The notes below the pieces were generated by a model that was given only the letters and a program-made list of their open reading frames with translations, was not told the origin of the DNA and searched no databases. This document shows, piece by piece, positions 38,801 through 44,760 of a stretch of 64,000 nucleotides of DNA. The DNA comes from Phylloscopus collybita (lineage: Eukaryota > Chordata > Aves > Passeriformes > Phylloscopidae). Position 1 is the first letter of the stretch; each line of letters starts with the position of its first letter. The position numbers and the translations under genes were made by a program. The stretch spans positions 12,829,501-12,893,500 of the forward strand of contig JAJNNQ010000026.1 of assembly GCA_027886175.1 (NCBI GenBank), in the 5' to 3' direction.

Positions 38801-41800
38801 TTTATGCACTTCAAAATGGGAAATTCAATGTGTTGAGTTAATTTTACGTTTCTTGGTTCTGGAACTCAGGAGTGCTAATCAGTGGTTCTAGTTGTTGGTG
38901 TGAGTGTCTTGTGAGTAACCAAAAAGGTGTAGTGTTTAAATGAAGAAGTTGATTTTAAAGAACTGTCTTTACCATTTGTCCTGGTTTAGGGCAAATTTGG
39001 GAGGAAACCTCCGAAGGGGTTCCTCTGGAAAGCAAACCCAAATGGCCCCTCCCCTCAGCCGGTCTGGGAAAAAGAACTTCCTTGGAGAAAAGTGGAAAAA
39101 TCTATTTATTTAACAAACAAGATGCCCACAAGCACAAAAAATGAATAATAGGAAACAATAAAACCTCTGGCCGCTCTGCAGAGCGATGGCAAACTGAGGC
39201 AGTCCTTGCCGTGGGTGCAGCTCAGCTCCCTCAGTCTCTCACCAGCCCCACTCCCTCCGCAGGGCCAGGCCCGGCGGCCGCAGGTGCCAGCCCTCGCTGC
39301 TCCTCTGGGGTTTTCAGTCCAGAGCAGATTTAAACAGTCCCAAGGAAAGGAAAAAAACAGTCCAGGGAACTTCTCTGCCTCAGCTGGCTAAAACTAAAAG
39401 CACAGGAGATCTCTGTCCCACCGCTGTCCGTGCCTCAGACGCCGCAGCCAGGCCGTGAGGGAGTCAGGCAGTTTTCTCAAAACAAACTGCTGCTGCTTCT
39501 CTCTGCCCCTTCGCTCCCAGAACCATTTTAAAGGTACAGAACTTAATATACAGCACGTACAGGACAGACAATTGGGGATTCAGGCATCATAAAGTCACCC
39601 CAGAACACTATTTAAGAATCGTTGTCTGTGCTGCTAAACTGCATCACAGTCCTAAAATTCTGACTCCAGTTGAAGGAAAAAAACATTATTTTTGTACAGT
39701 GTTGGTGTCTTACATGAAGGACCACACTAATTTCATTAATTTAGGAACTCTGCTTTAGCGTCTGCCATGGCAAAACCTTGAGACCTGCAGCTATTTGGAA
39801 ACCTGTGTGTGCTAGGGAGCAGTTTTTGGGCATCCTTTACAAATATTGACTGATACTGAGTCATTACGTTGAAGTAAAATCTCAGTGTGTTCAAATGTCG
39901 TTTCACTTTTTGGAGGGGTAAGCAGTGAGACAGAGCATGCTTGCCTGGAAGAGACTTTTCTGCGAAGAGTTCTTTATCTGTCTTTATGCTTTCCTTGCTT
40001 TTTATGCTCAAATTTTTATCCAGGTTGGATTTGTGTTGAAGGACCTAACCTTGTTTTATATTGCATGAAGTTGCTCGTTAATCCTCAGTGGACAGAATTC
40101 TTTAGGGTGGTTCTGTGTCCCACACGGTAGCTGAAGTTGAATACATGGAATGAAGCCTTTGGAGACCAGCAGTTACTTGTGATTACCTGTTTGCTTCCAG
40201 TGTGCAGTGTACACCATGTATTTTATTCATGCACATCCAAGAGTTTCCTTTCTGTCTTACAAACACCAGTGAATCCTAATTGCCAGTTTAAAAGTGTAGG
40301 GGCATCTTTTTCTATGACTTCAATAATCCTGGTGGTTTTTTACTTTTGTTTTTTTTTTCCTCTTTCTGAAAGGAAAAACAAGAATGGTGGTGGCTGTATA
40401 TTGCAGATCGGAAGGAGCAGATGTTGATATGTATGCCATATCACGTTTGTACACTAAAAGATAAAGAAGAGGTAAAGTACTTGGAGAGTTTTCTTTCTGG
40501 GGTATTACAAAACTCTGTTCAAGGGTCTCTGGTATGCAAATACATAAAGATTTTAATTTTTTTCATACTTATCTCTTAAGATGGAAAACAAATTTTACTC
40601 TCTTGATAAAAAGAGAGAAGTGCCTTTTAACTATGAAAATTGATAGTGGAGAAGGAAAAAGTAATTTAAGATGACTTTGAAGTTTATTTGTGGAATATGT
40701 TTTGGTTTTTTTTCCCTGGTATCAAAAGATGATGAAAAGCAGTATTCATACACAGTGAAATTCCTGGATTTATTCAGATTGTTAGAAATATTAAGTGTTC
40801 TTTCTCTGTACAGCAGAGACTAGGACAAATTAATTAGCTCTGGCTCATGTGAACTTTACTGAACCTGTAACCTTCAGTAGTGTTCTTCTTGCCACTTTTC
40901 TGAAAAATGAAGACCTGACGTGGTTGTTGTTCCAAAATAGATGTTACATGCAATTTCAAATAACAGCAGAGCTAGATAAAACTTTCAGCAGACTAAATAT
41001 TTTAACCTGTTTGGGTTTTTGAGGTTTAGCATACAGCAGGGTTAAATTGTGTACTTAATGTAGTTACTTGGCCTAATTCAGGAAAAAAAAAATTAAGTGA
41101 CTCAATGATTATTCAACTTTAATGGCAGGTATTGGGTTTGGGTATTGTGACTCTTTTCTGCAGCTATTTTATTACATAGGGGTATTCAAAGAAGTGTCTC
41201 TAGTAAGAAACAAGAACTTTTTTACTCTGTAGTAGTGCTCAGTGGAGGACTCAGGTACTTGTTTCAATGTGTCATTGAAAAGCAGTAAGAACTTCATGGT
41301 ATGAAATCTCTTTTGTAGGTAGAGCTGAAGTTCCCAGCACCAGGCAAGCCTGGAAACTATCAGTACACAGTTTATTTAAGATCGGACTCATATATGGGAT
41401 TGGACCAGATTAAACCATTGAAGGTGATGTTTGACTGTGTTACATACTTGTACTCCATCAAAAGCCACTTCATATGGTCATTGAAACATCAGAAGTCCTG
41501 TTTATAAGAATTCAACCTATACTAATTTTAAAACAAGTGGGAAGGATGGACTTACAAATGGTTTCTGCCTAATGTACAGTGATAGTTTTCTGATGGATTA
41601 AACAGGACTAAAATTTGAGATGCTTTCCCATGCATATGTATTTTAATTCATTTTTTTTAATGTTCATTTAGTTTCTGCAGTGTGGTTGGCTGTGCCTTTT
41701 TATACCTTGATGTTAGCCATGCCATTTCCCTGCCCTTCCTTAGTCCTAGATTCATCCAGTTAATGGGCAAAATCTGGCATGCCTTATTTCTTGGTTTTGT

Positions 41801-42122
41801 TTTTGGTTTGGGGAGTGGGATGGCATTTGTTTTGTTATTTAGGTGATTTTTTTTAAACTGTTCTTTTGTGGGTTGCATGTTTGTTTTGTGTATGTGGATT
41901 TGTTTGTTTCCCCAAATTGCTGTTTATTTTCTATAACCCCTTTTCCCCCCTCCCTTCTCTTTCCTTAACCAATCACAGCTGGAAGTTCATGAAGCAAAAC
42001 CAGTGCCAGAAAATCACCCACAATGGGATACAGCAATAGAAGGTGATGAGGACCAGGAAGACAGTGAGGGCTTTGAAGACAGTTTTGAGGAGGAAGAGGA
42101 AGAGGAGGAAGATGACGATTAA
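2785..42122 (+). CDS. SEC63: SEC63 homolog, ER translocon J-domain protein (partial: exons 2-21, exon 1 outside window)
   Basis: SEC63 is a three-span ER membrane protein. Its lumenal J domain recruits BiP to the Sec61 channel, and its cytosolic part binds Sec61 and Sec62 for post-translational protein import. Twenty in-frame exons were joined by eye: 2785-2884, 3712-3826, 7378-7490, 9779-9840, 13182-13240, 14004-14054, 16577-16685, 19145-19239, 21835-21967, 23100-23192, 27818-27972, 29794-29941, 31720-31802, 33449-33508, 33733-33891, 34675-34833, 35635-35736, 40373-40471, 41319-41423, 41979-42122. Their 2144 nt plus one G from exon 1 give 714 residues and a stop. The translation is near-identical to remembered vertebrate SEC63, including HPD and the Glu/Asp tail. 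No frameshift or premature stop was seen. The total would be about 755 aa against 760 in human, the difference falling in the linker and tail. The start codon is not in the window. Identification is certain; small differences at exon edges were checked only by reading frame and splice consensus. Confidence 0.97.
2885..3711 (+). other. SEC63: SEC63 intron 2
   Basis: 827 bp, phase 2, donor GTACGT, acceptor CAAACAG. It is AT-rich, with a T/G-rich run leading into 20 consecutive C at 3405-3424. No gene or recognisable transposon was seen. Confidence 0.93.
3405..3424 (+). repeat. C20 homopolymer (G20 on - strand)
   Basis: Twenty uninterrupted C residues preceded by T-rich low-complexity sequence (3366-3404). 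The transcribed RNA would carry a poly(C) run about 290 nt upstream of exon 3, a possible binding site for PCBP/hnRNP K type proteins. Length is often unreliable in such runs. Confidence 0.95.
3712..3826 (+). CDS. SEC63: SEC63 exon 3 (membrane span 2, start of J domain)
   Basis: Encodes about residues 75-113. The hydrophobic stretch IVLLAGWALFLFLAYK is the second membrane span; it is followed by the polar KTDREYQEY segment and the first J-domain helix, NPYEVLHLDP. Human has Asn where this has His in VLHLDP. It ends at a codon boundary (Pro113) before donor GTAAGT at 3827. Confidence 0.97.
3827..7377 (+). other. SEC63: SEC63 intron 3
   Basis: 3551 bp, phase 0, donor GTAAGT, acceptor TTTTGAAG, which has a weak pyrimidine tract interrupted by G and A. 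AT-rich throughout, with a CA/A-rich patch near 5581-5635. No repeat family, RNA gene or coding segment was recognised. Confidence 0.92.
7378..7490 (+). CDS. SEC63: SEC63 exon 4 (J domain with HPD)
   Basis: Encodes about residues 114-151, helices II and III of the lumenal J domain. The sequence YHPDKGGDEVMFMRIAKAY contains the invariant HPD tripeptide, encoded at 7432-7440, which is essential in J proteins for stimulating the Hsp70 (here BiP) ATPase. The exon ends in GC of an Ala codon (phase 2) before donor GTAAGT at 7491. Confidence 0.98.
7491..9778 (+). other. SEC63: SEC63 intron 4
   Basis: 2288 bp, phase 2, donor GTAAGT, acceptor GTAACTAG. It is slightly less AT-rich in the middle (about 8200-8760). 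I saw no assignable repeat, RNA gene or exon. Confidence 0.92.
9779..9840 (+). CDS. SEC63: SEC63 exon 5 (end of J domain)
   Basis: Encodes about residues 151-172, LTDEESRKNWEEFGNPDGPQ, the last helix and exit from the J domain. It ends with G of a split Ala codon before donor GTAACA at 9841. Confidence 0.97.
9841..13181 (+). other. SEC63: SEC63 intron 5
   Basis: 3341 bp, phase 1, donor GTAACA, acceptor CATCCTACAG. It contains a perfect 14-bp inverted repeat at 12884-12915. No gene was recognised. Confidence 0.92.
12884..12915. repeat. Perfect 14-bp inverted repeat with 4-base loop
   Basis: Left arm 12884-12897 (TTATTTTTATATAT) is the exact reverse complement of 12902-12915, with a four-base loop GTGT. 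The arms are all A/T, so the site could extrude as a cruciform or simply reflect TA-repeat growth. Confidence 0.9.
13182..13240 (+). CDS. SEC63: SEC63 exon 6
   Basis: Encodes about residues 172-191, TSFGIALPAWIVDQKNSIL. This is the lumenal segment before span 3 and the span's first residues. It ends at a codon boundary before donor GTGAGT at 13241. Confidence 0.97.
13241..14003 (+). other. SEC63: SEC63 intron 6
   Basis: 763 bp, phase 0, donor GTGAGT, acceptor TTTTTCTGTAG. Plain AT-rich sequence with a short duplicated GTGAATCA motif near 13731-13765. Confidence 0.92.
14004..14054 (+). CDS. SEC63: SEC63 exon 7 (membrane span 3)
   Basis: At 51 nt this is the shortest coding exon here. It encodes about residues 192-208, VLFVYGLAFMVILPVVV, almost all hydrophobic: the core of the third membrane span. 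Human has Leu where this has Phe at the third residue. Both ends fall on codon boundaries; donor GTAAGT at 14055. Being in frame, its skipping would remove the span without a frameshift. Confidence 0.96.
14055..16576 (+). other. SEC63: SEC63 intron 7
   Basis: 2522 bp, phase 0, donor GTAAGT, acceptor ATTTCAG. It contains a perfect 12-bp hairpin at 16045-16073. No repeat family or gene was assigned. Confidence 0.92.
16045..16073. repeat. Perfect 12-bp hairpin with 5-base loop
   Basis: Arm 16045-16056 (CTGAAAAGCATT) is exactly complementary to 16062-16073, around loop TTCAG. The stem is too short for a typical microRNA precursor. It lies about 500 bp upstream of exon 8. Confidence 0.9.
16577..16685 (+). 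CDS. SEC63: SEC63 exon 8
   Basis: Encodes about residues 209-245. GSWWYRSIRYSGDQILIRTT marks the cytosolic exit of span 3 (WWYR followed by basic residues), and the exon continues to KTRNMDMK. It begins the Sec63/Brl region. It ends with C of a split Arg codon before donor GTAAGT at 16686. Confidence 0.97.
16686..19144 (+). other. SEC63: SEC63 intron 8
   Basis: 2459 bp, phase 1, donor GTAAGT, acceptor CTTTGCAG. Short A/G homopolymers lie near 16915-16930. No gene or transposon was recognised. Confidence 0.92.
19145..19239 (+). CDS. SEC63: SEC63 exon 9
   Basis: Encodes about residues 245-276: LIMVLAGASEFDPQYNKD, then ATSRPADNIQIPQ. This belongs to the helical Sec63/Brl domain shared with the Brr2-type helicases. 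It ends on a codon boundary; donor GTCAGT at 19240. Confidence 0.97.
19240..21834 (+). other. SEC63: SEC63 intron 9
   Basis: 2595 bp, phase 0, donor GTCAGT, acceptor TTTATTTTAG. Its middle (about 20075-20880) is an old CR1-like LINE relic; the rest is plain AT-rich sequence. Confidence 0.9.
20075..20880 (-). mobile_element. Ancient degraded CR1-like LINE fragment
   Basis: The order of phrases matches the reverse complement of an old CR1-type LINE 3' region. A tail-like 'CTGGAAAAGATCACCTTGAT' lies at the left (about 20094-20113), followed by 'CCAGCTCTGGCATTCTGCAA'. Further right come 'AGTCTTAACAGTGCCTTAGG' (about 20551-20570) and 'GTATGCAAGTGCACAACTTT' (about 20763-20782). No ORF survives. 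The assignment is from memory of family wording, so the subfamily is left open. Confidence 0.55.
21835..21967 (+). CDS. SEC63: SEC63 exon 10
   Basis: Encodes about residues 277-321: LIREIGGINVKKNEPPLTYP, then SLKARVLLLTHLARMQVPEV. It is the helical core of the Sec63 domain. It differs from human at several conservative positions (for example GGINVKK for GSINLKK). It ends with G of a split Asp codon before donor GTAATG at 21968. Confidence 0.97.
21968..23099 (+). other. SEC63: SEC63 intron 10
   Basis: 1132 bp, phase 1, donor GTAATG, acceptor ATCTTGCAG. A T-run lies near 22234-22249. No gene or repeat family was recognised. Confidence 0.92.
23100..23192 (+). CDS. SEC63: SEC63 exon 11
   Basis: Encodes about residues 321-352: QQFILKKSPALLQEMINVIC, then QLIIMARSRE. 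These are helices of the Sec63 domain; human has KKCPALLQEMVNV. It ends with G of a split Glu codon before donor GTAAGA at 23193. Confidence 0.97.
23193..27817 (+). other. SEC63: SEC63 intron 11
   Basis: 4625 bp, the second longest complete intron here, phase 1, donor GTAAGA, acceptor CTCCCCAAG. It holds a CR1 fragment at about 26020-26194 and several T-runs (25147-25159, 26577-26588, 26719-26729). The stretch 27340-27480 is extremely AT-rich with repeated ACATACATAAAACA motifs. No gene was seen. Confidence 0.92.
26020..26194 (+). mobile_element. CR1 LINE 3'-end fragment
   Basis: A clear avian CR1 3' end: 'GCTGGCACGGGTTGCCAGAG', 'AAGCTGTGGATGCCCCGTCC', 'TTGGAAGTGTTTCAGGCCAG', a 'GTCTAGTGGAACGTGTCCCT' region, 'GGAACTAGATGATATTTGAG' and 'GTTTTATGATTCTA'. 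It is 5'-truncated, without coding capacity, in the same orientation as SEC63. Confidence 0.93.
27818..27972 (+). CDS. SEC63: SEC63 exon 12
   Basis: Encodes about residues 352-403, from REFRAPSLGSLENCMKLSQM to LRRVSNHKK. This is the part of the Sec63 domain with the invariant-looking LQQFKSPLLQLPHIEEDN. The acceptor is CCCCAAG; choosing AAG|AAAGGG keeps GAA-AGG-GAG in frame. It ends on a codon boundary; donor GTATAA at 27973. Confidence 0.97.
27973..29793 (+). other. SEC63: SEC63 intron 12
   Basis: 1821 bp, phase 0, donor GTATAA, a strong acceptor with T-rich tract ending in ATTTCAG. No gene, RNA or transposon was recognised. Confidence 0.92.
29794..29941 (+). CDS. SEC63: SEC63 exon 13
   Basis: Encodes about residues 404-453: YKIKSIQDLVSLKGSDRRNL, LHFLEDKKYEEVMAVLGSFP and YVTMDIKPQ. 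These are helix-hairpin-like and helical elements of the Sec63 domain, ending at the start of the following beta region. The exon ends with one G of a Val codon (29941) before donor GTGAGT at 29942; placing the junction one base earlier would break the frame of exon 14. Confidence 0.97.
29942..31719 (+). other. SEC63: SEC63 intron 13
   Basis: 1778 bp, phase 1, donor GTGAGT, acceptor TTTTGCACTAG. AT-rich; no gene or repeat family was recognised. Confidence 0.92.
31720..31802 (+). CDS. SEC63: SEC63 exon 14
   Basis: Encodes about residues 453-480: LDDEDSNNITVGSLVTVLVT, then LTRQTMA. The LDDEDSNNITVGSLVTV stretch is nearly invariant in vertebrate SEC63 and begins the beta-sandwich part. Thr replaces human Lys in VLVTLTRQ. 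It ends on a codon boundary; donor GTAAGT at 31803. Confidence 0.97.
31803..33448 (+). other. SEC63: SEC63 intron 14
   Basis: 1646 bp, phase 0, donor GTAAGT, acceptor TCTCTAACCAG. It contains a short (TA)n at about 32591-32604 and a T-run at 32930-32947. No gene was seen. Confidence 0.92.
33449..33508 (+). CDS. SEC63: SEC63 exon 15
   Basis: Encodes about residues 481-500, EVFEKEQSICAAEEQPTEDG, leading from the folded domain into the flexible charged linker. Both ends are codon boundaries; donor GTAAGT at 33509. The next intron is only 224 bp, the shortest here. Confidence 0.96.
33733..33891 (+). CDS. SEC63: SEC63 exon 16 (Lys-rich linker)
   Basis: Encodes about residues 501-553, a low-complexity basic linker (KGWQQKNKG, KSKKKKPLKKKP, QKQQKQKQANG). 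It is the most divergent exon relative to human and slightly shorter. The Lys run is encoded by mixed AAA/AAG codons, so no long A-run is present. It ends at a codon boundary before donor GTAGCT at 33892, the weakest donor in the gene. Exons 14-17 all end in phase 0. Confidence 0.95.
33892..34674 (+). other. SEC63: SEC63 intron 16
   Basis: 783 bp, phase 0, weak donor GTAGCT, acceptor TTTCTCATTAG. It holds an antisense CR1 fragment at about 34345-34494. Nothing else was recognised. Confidence 0.92.
34345..34494 (-). mobile_element. CR1 LINE fragment, antisense
   Basis: Read on the - strand this is a CR1 3' region. On the + strand it shows 'TCACAGAATGGTTTGGGTTG' at its left end, then a decayed AAGATCATTT...TTCCAACCCC, 'TGCCATGGGCAGGG', 'GGGCCCCATCCAGTCTGGCC' and 'TTGAACACTTGCAGGG'. 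These are the usual order of CR1 reverse complements in avian DNA. It is short and non-coding. Confidence 0.92.
34675..34833 (+). CDS. SEC63: SEC63 exon 17 (acidic linker)
   Basis: Encodes about residues 554-606: EVVVKEEEEEVSDKGSESEE, then ETNRDSQSEKDDGSDRDSD and EQDEKQNKDDEA. It is strongly acidic, with Ser followed by Glu/Asp, the pattern favoured by casein kinase 2, which is reported to phosphorylate mammalian SEC63. The two-residue-unit charge pattern is intact relative to human. Codon boundaries at both ends; donor GTAAGC at 34834. Confidence 0.97.
34834..35634 (+). other. SEC63: SEC63 intron 17
   Basis: 801 bp, phase 0, donor GTAAGC, acceptor ATCTTTGACAG. No gene or repeat family was recognised. 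Confidence 0.92.
35635..35736 (+). CDS. SEC63: SEC63 exon 18
   Basis: Encodes about residues 607-640: EWQELQQSIQRKERALLETK, then SKITHPVYSLFFPE. The first part is a probable amphipathic helix; the second enters the C-terminal beta-sandwich. Human has Tyr in SLYFPE where this has Phe, which produces an eight-T run at 35723-35730 inside the coding sequence. Codon boundaries at both ends; donor GTCAGT at 35737. Confidence 0.97.
38977..39607 (-). mobile_element. Solo LTR of an endogenous retrovirus (ERVL-like, passerine type)
   Basis: On the - strand the element begins TGTTCTGGGGTGACTTTATG and ends in AAACCAGGACA, giving TG...CA termini and 631 bp. A signal AATAAA is present on the - strand at 39105-39110, and a TATA-like TATATTAAG lies in its first third. 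Flanks CCATT (38972-38976) and CTATT (39608-39612) agree at four of five bases, fitting a worn 5-bp target-site duplication. It is GC-richer than its surroundings. There is no internal retroviral sequence, so this is a recombined solo LTR. The family resemblance is from memory; coordinates rest on the TG/CA ends. Confidence 0.82.
39105..39110 (-). promoter_or_regulatory. LTR polyadenylation signal (AATAAA, - strand)
   Basis: TTTATT on the + strand reads AATAAA in the LTR's own direction, in the last third of the element as expected for an R-U5 poly(A) signal. It is antisense to SEC63, so it should not truncate SEC63 mRNA. Confidence 0.6.
40373..40471 (+). CDS. SEC63: SEC63 exon 19
   Basis: Encodes about residues 641-673: EKQEWWWLYIADRKEQMLIC, then MPYHVCTLKDKEE. 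The Trp triplet and LYIADRK are hallmarks of the C-terminal beta-sandwich of SEC63. Codon boundaries at both ends; acceptor TCTGAAAG, donor GTAAAG at 40472. Confidence 0.97.
40472..41318 (+). other. SEC63: SEC63 intron 19
   Basis: 847 bp, phase 0, donor GTAAAG, acceptor CTCTTTTGTAG. Nothing recognisable inside. Confidence 0.92.
41319..41423 (+). CDS. SEC63: SEC63 exon 20
   Basis: Encodes about residues 674-708: VELKFPAPGKPGNYQYTVYL, then RSDSYMGLDQIKPLK, the last strands of the beta-sandwich. Human has Phe where this has Tyr in YTVYLRSDSY. Exon begins with GTAGAG straight after the acceptor AG (41317-41318). Donor GTGATG at 41424. Confidence 0.97.
41424..41978 (+). other. SEC63: SEC63 intron 20
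   Basis: 555 bp, phase 0, donor GTGATG, acceptor AACCAATCACAG behind a C/T-rich tract at 41939-41967. Nothing recognisable inside. Confidence 0.92.
41979..42122 (+). CDS. SEC63: SEC63 exon 21, coding part (acidic tail and stop)
   Basis: Encodes about residues 709-755: LEVHEAKPVPENHPQWDTAI, a mixed acidic stretch (EGDEDQEDSEGFEDSF), then eight Glu, three Asp and TAA at 42120-42122. The acidic C-terminus of SEC63 binds the basic N-terminus of SEC62. The tail length is within a residue or two of human. Confidence 0.97.
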   Translation: MEVHEAKPVPENHPQWDTAIEGDEDQEDSEGFEDSFEEEEEEEEDDD

Positions 42123-42410
42123 ACATACTATTGAATGACTACAGTATCTGCACACAGTGCAAGCTCTTGGTTTGACTGTGGAACTTGTACAATTAACCAA
42201 GAAACACAGTACAGAAGCTTTGAGAAGGCTGAGTTTAAATTTTCTTTACCAATTAAGAGTGCATTATGTAACTTCTCAGTGGAGGTGAAACAAATCTGTT
42301 GCCATTGATACACCTTGGAATATGCTTATGGCTCATTATAGCCTTCAAAGTACAGGATGGTGCATTTGTTTCAATTGAAAATAAAAGCTTTTTTATTATA
42401 AATGTCCGAA
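42123..42410 (+). other. SEC63: SEC63 3' UTR, proximal
   Basis: Non-coding continuation of exon 21 up to the first good poly(A) signal at 42380-42385. The signal is followed by T/A-rich and then GTGTGGG/TGTTG-like GU-rich sequence near 42411-42431, as expected downstream of a cleavage site. The exact cleavage position is estimated. Confidence 0.75.
42380..42385 (+). terminator. SEC63: Proximal polyadenylation signal AATAAA
   Basis: Canonical AATAAA 258 nt after the stop codon, with GU-rich sequence about 30-45 nt downstream. It is the best candidate for the short SEC63 mRNA. A second AATAAA follows at 42454-42459. Confidence 0.75.
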
Positions 42411-44760
42411 AGTGTGGGCTATGTATTGTCTGATGAGTTTAGGGTCCAATTTAAATAAAAGGTACTATTAGCTAGGAGCAAACTTTCAATCAATTTTTCT
42501 GCATTAGGAATTTATTTTAGAAAATGTTTTTGTATATTTGACATTACAATTCTCTGTTGATTGAAACAACATTTGCTCAACTTTCAAACTTGATTGGTTC
42601 TGTGGTATACATTAACTATTTTGCTGTGATACTGCTCACATCATTCATAGCTTTAAGAATCTGTTTTACTCTAACTTGATCATTACAAATTGGCATCATA
42701 TCTTTTGCCACATTCCATATATTCCGGAGGGCTGCTTTTTTAGGACTGTTGCCTTTTTATGCCCAAGATTATAATGGAAATCATAAACTTTCTTGACTCT
42801 GCCATAGGATACTTAATGGCTTAAAACATTTTTAAGCCTTTATTTCATCAGATCAGCAGGAGATCTGAGTCTTTTGATAAACAGAATGTCTGTAAGTAAT
42901 TTTGGGACCACATGTTATGTAAGTTAGTGGCTTTTGTGTAATACCTTTATAAAAGGTACATGCTGAAAGCCGAAGTATATTCTTAATTCTGAATCTACCT
43001 GACACCGTCAGAAACGTTTTAAGGGTAAAATACAACATGCAGAGATGGCATGTTTTGTATCAGTTTTGAATTCCCATCAATAAACTGGACAATTTGATAG
43101 CTGTTTGCATTTGTAATAGTGTGCATCTTTGTCTGAGGTTGTTGTTTTGGGGTTTTTTTTCCTACCCATGTCTTCTGCAAGGTTGTAAACAAGACAGTGC
43201 TTCTGTTTCTAGCCCTTTTAAAGAAAAAAAAAAAGCAAACCAAGTCTAATTAGAGAAAAAATTCAGAGAGGAGAGCATCGGGACTATTACAGTATTCTAT
43301 GAGACTTGACAAAAGCTGTGGATGGATTCTTCCTTTTCTTCCTCTCAATAAAACAAATGAAATGGTGCATTTCTATACTTCAGAAATACTTAGGAGTGTT
43401 CTGCAAGTAGGAATAGATGTATTTCTGTTCCTGTGTATTGAACTATGAAAATACAATGCTGTAAAATGTGACAAATTCTCGTGCAGGAAAATTTCCATCC
43501 TATAAAAATTGTCCAAAGCCAGAATAGGTGCACACTAATTTGTGACCTTGTTTGTTAGAAAGGGTTGTCACTTAAAATTAAAATTTATATTGTTATATTC
43601 TTTGTAATTACAATAGATGCAAATAAAATTTGAAGGTGTTCTAATGAGATTATGGTATTTTTCAAAGTACTTCTGAAGTGCACATTGTGCAGAAAAAACT
43701 TGTAAACCATAAGCAACATCAGGTATTTGAATTCAAGAATGAAGGCTAGGTTTAAATTAAATGGCTTGTACACTTGATGCCTTTTAACTCCAGATCTAAC
43801 TTGCAAAATAGAGCAAAGAAATAGCAATGCAAAAGTTCTAGTTGTATTCCACAAGCTTTTGAGGCAAGTACTACACTGGTGAGAGAAATGATAAGAAGGA
43901 GTCTGATGACTCTTCCCTAAGCAAGTGGGCAAGGTGAATGCTAAGATGACTGAACAACTCATAGTGAAAGTCTGCAGTTGTTCAAAGTAGGAGAGTGGTG
44001 ACTCAGGAGGTAAAGTTGATAGTAAGAGCATTCTGGATAGGTTGGGCTGCACTCTGACCACTGATCTCTAAATTTTAAGGTATATACTGGCAAGATGTGA
44101 ATGCATCGAAACTATTTTAAAAAGCAAAAACCAGAAAATAATCATGTCCCTGGTCTGAATACTGAACTGGTTTCTTCTTGAAGATGACAGCTGGGATAAC
44201 ACTTTTAAGTCTGCAAACTGCGGATAATTTTGTTGAGCCAACAAAGGCTAAATCTGATACTTCAAAGGTGTGTCTCTTGTATAGTCAAGGTAACTTAGTA
44301 AAAAATGTGAGGGGAAAAATTGTGGTGGTATTGGAAATCTTGATAATGTGAGAAAGGCATGCTGATACTTTTTCTCATGGAAGTACCAGCTATGTACTTG
44401 TGCATGGTTTTACAACACCTCCCAAGAGATGCAGAAGGGGGCCAGGGAGGTATTGAAGAGCTTCACACAATTAAAACTGCCCAACATTATTGAGTTGTTG
44501 GTCTACTGTTGCATGGTGTGTCCATTAATAGCTTTTTTTTTTAACAATGTGAATTGTTCAAACACTGATCAACTCCCTCCTGAATAACAGTTACCAGCAT
44601 GGGCAAAAGTTTATGGGAAGAAGCAGCATTTTGTGTTCGTTGTATAAGCCTCACTTTTTGAGTTCAGGAATCAGTCTAGCCAATTTTCTACCTAAGTGTT
44701 CTGAAACTCTGGGCTAGTAACTGAAGAACAACAACAACAAGATCTGTAAATAAAATCTGC
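42411..44760 (+). other. Possible extended SEC63 3' UTR / proximal intergenic
   Basis: This AT-rich stretch has no convincing ORF. Further AATAAA hexamers stand at 42454, 43079, 43347, 43622 and 44749. Human SEC63 mRNA has a long 3' UTR of several kilobases, so some of these may be used; the sequence alone cannot tell. No repeat family was recognised. Confidence 0.5.

Larger units (their letters stand above)
35737..40372 (+). other. SEC63: SEC63 intron 18
   Basis: 4636 bp, the longest complete intron here, phase 0, donor GTCAGT, acceptor CTTTCTGAAAG. It contains the solo LTR at 38977-39607, a T-run at 37591-37611 and a stretch (36700-37580) with unusually few stops on the - strand. No exon or RNA gene was identified. 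Confidence 0.92.

Noticed and set aside
43585..44061. 158-codon - strand frame downstream of SEC63
   Set aside because: It begins at GTG, overlaps the likely 3' UTR or flank in antisense and resembles no family.
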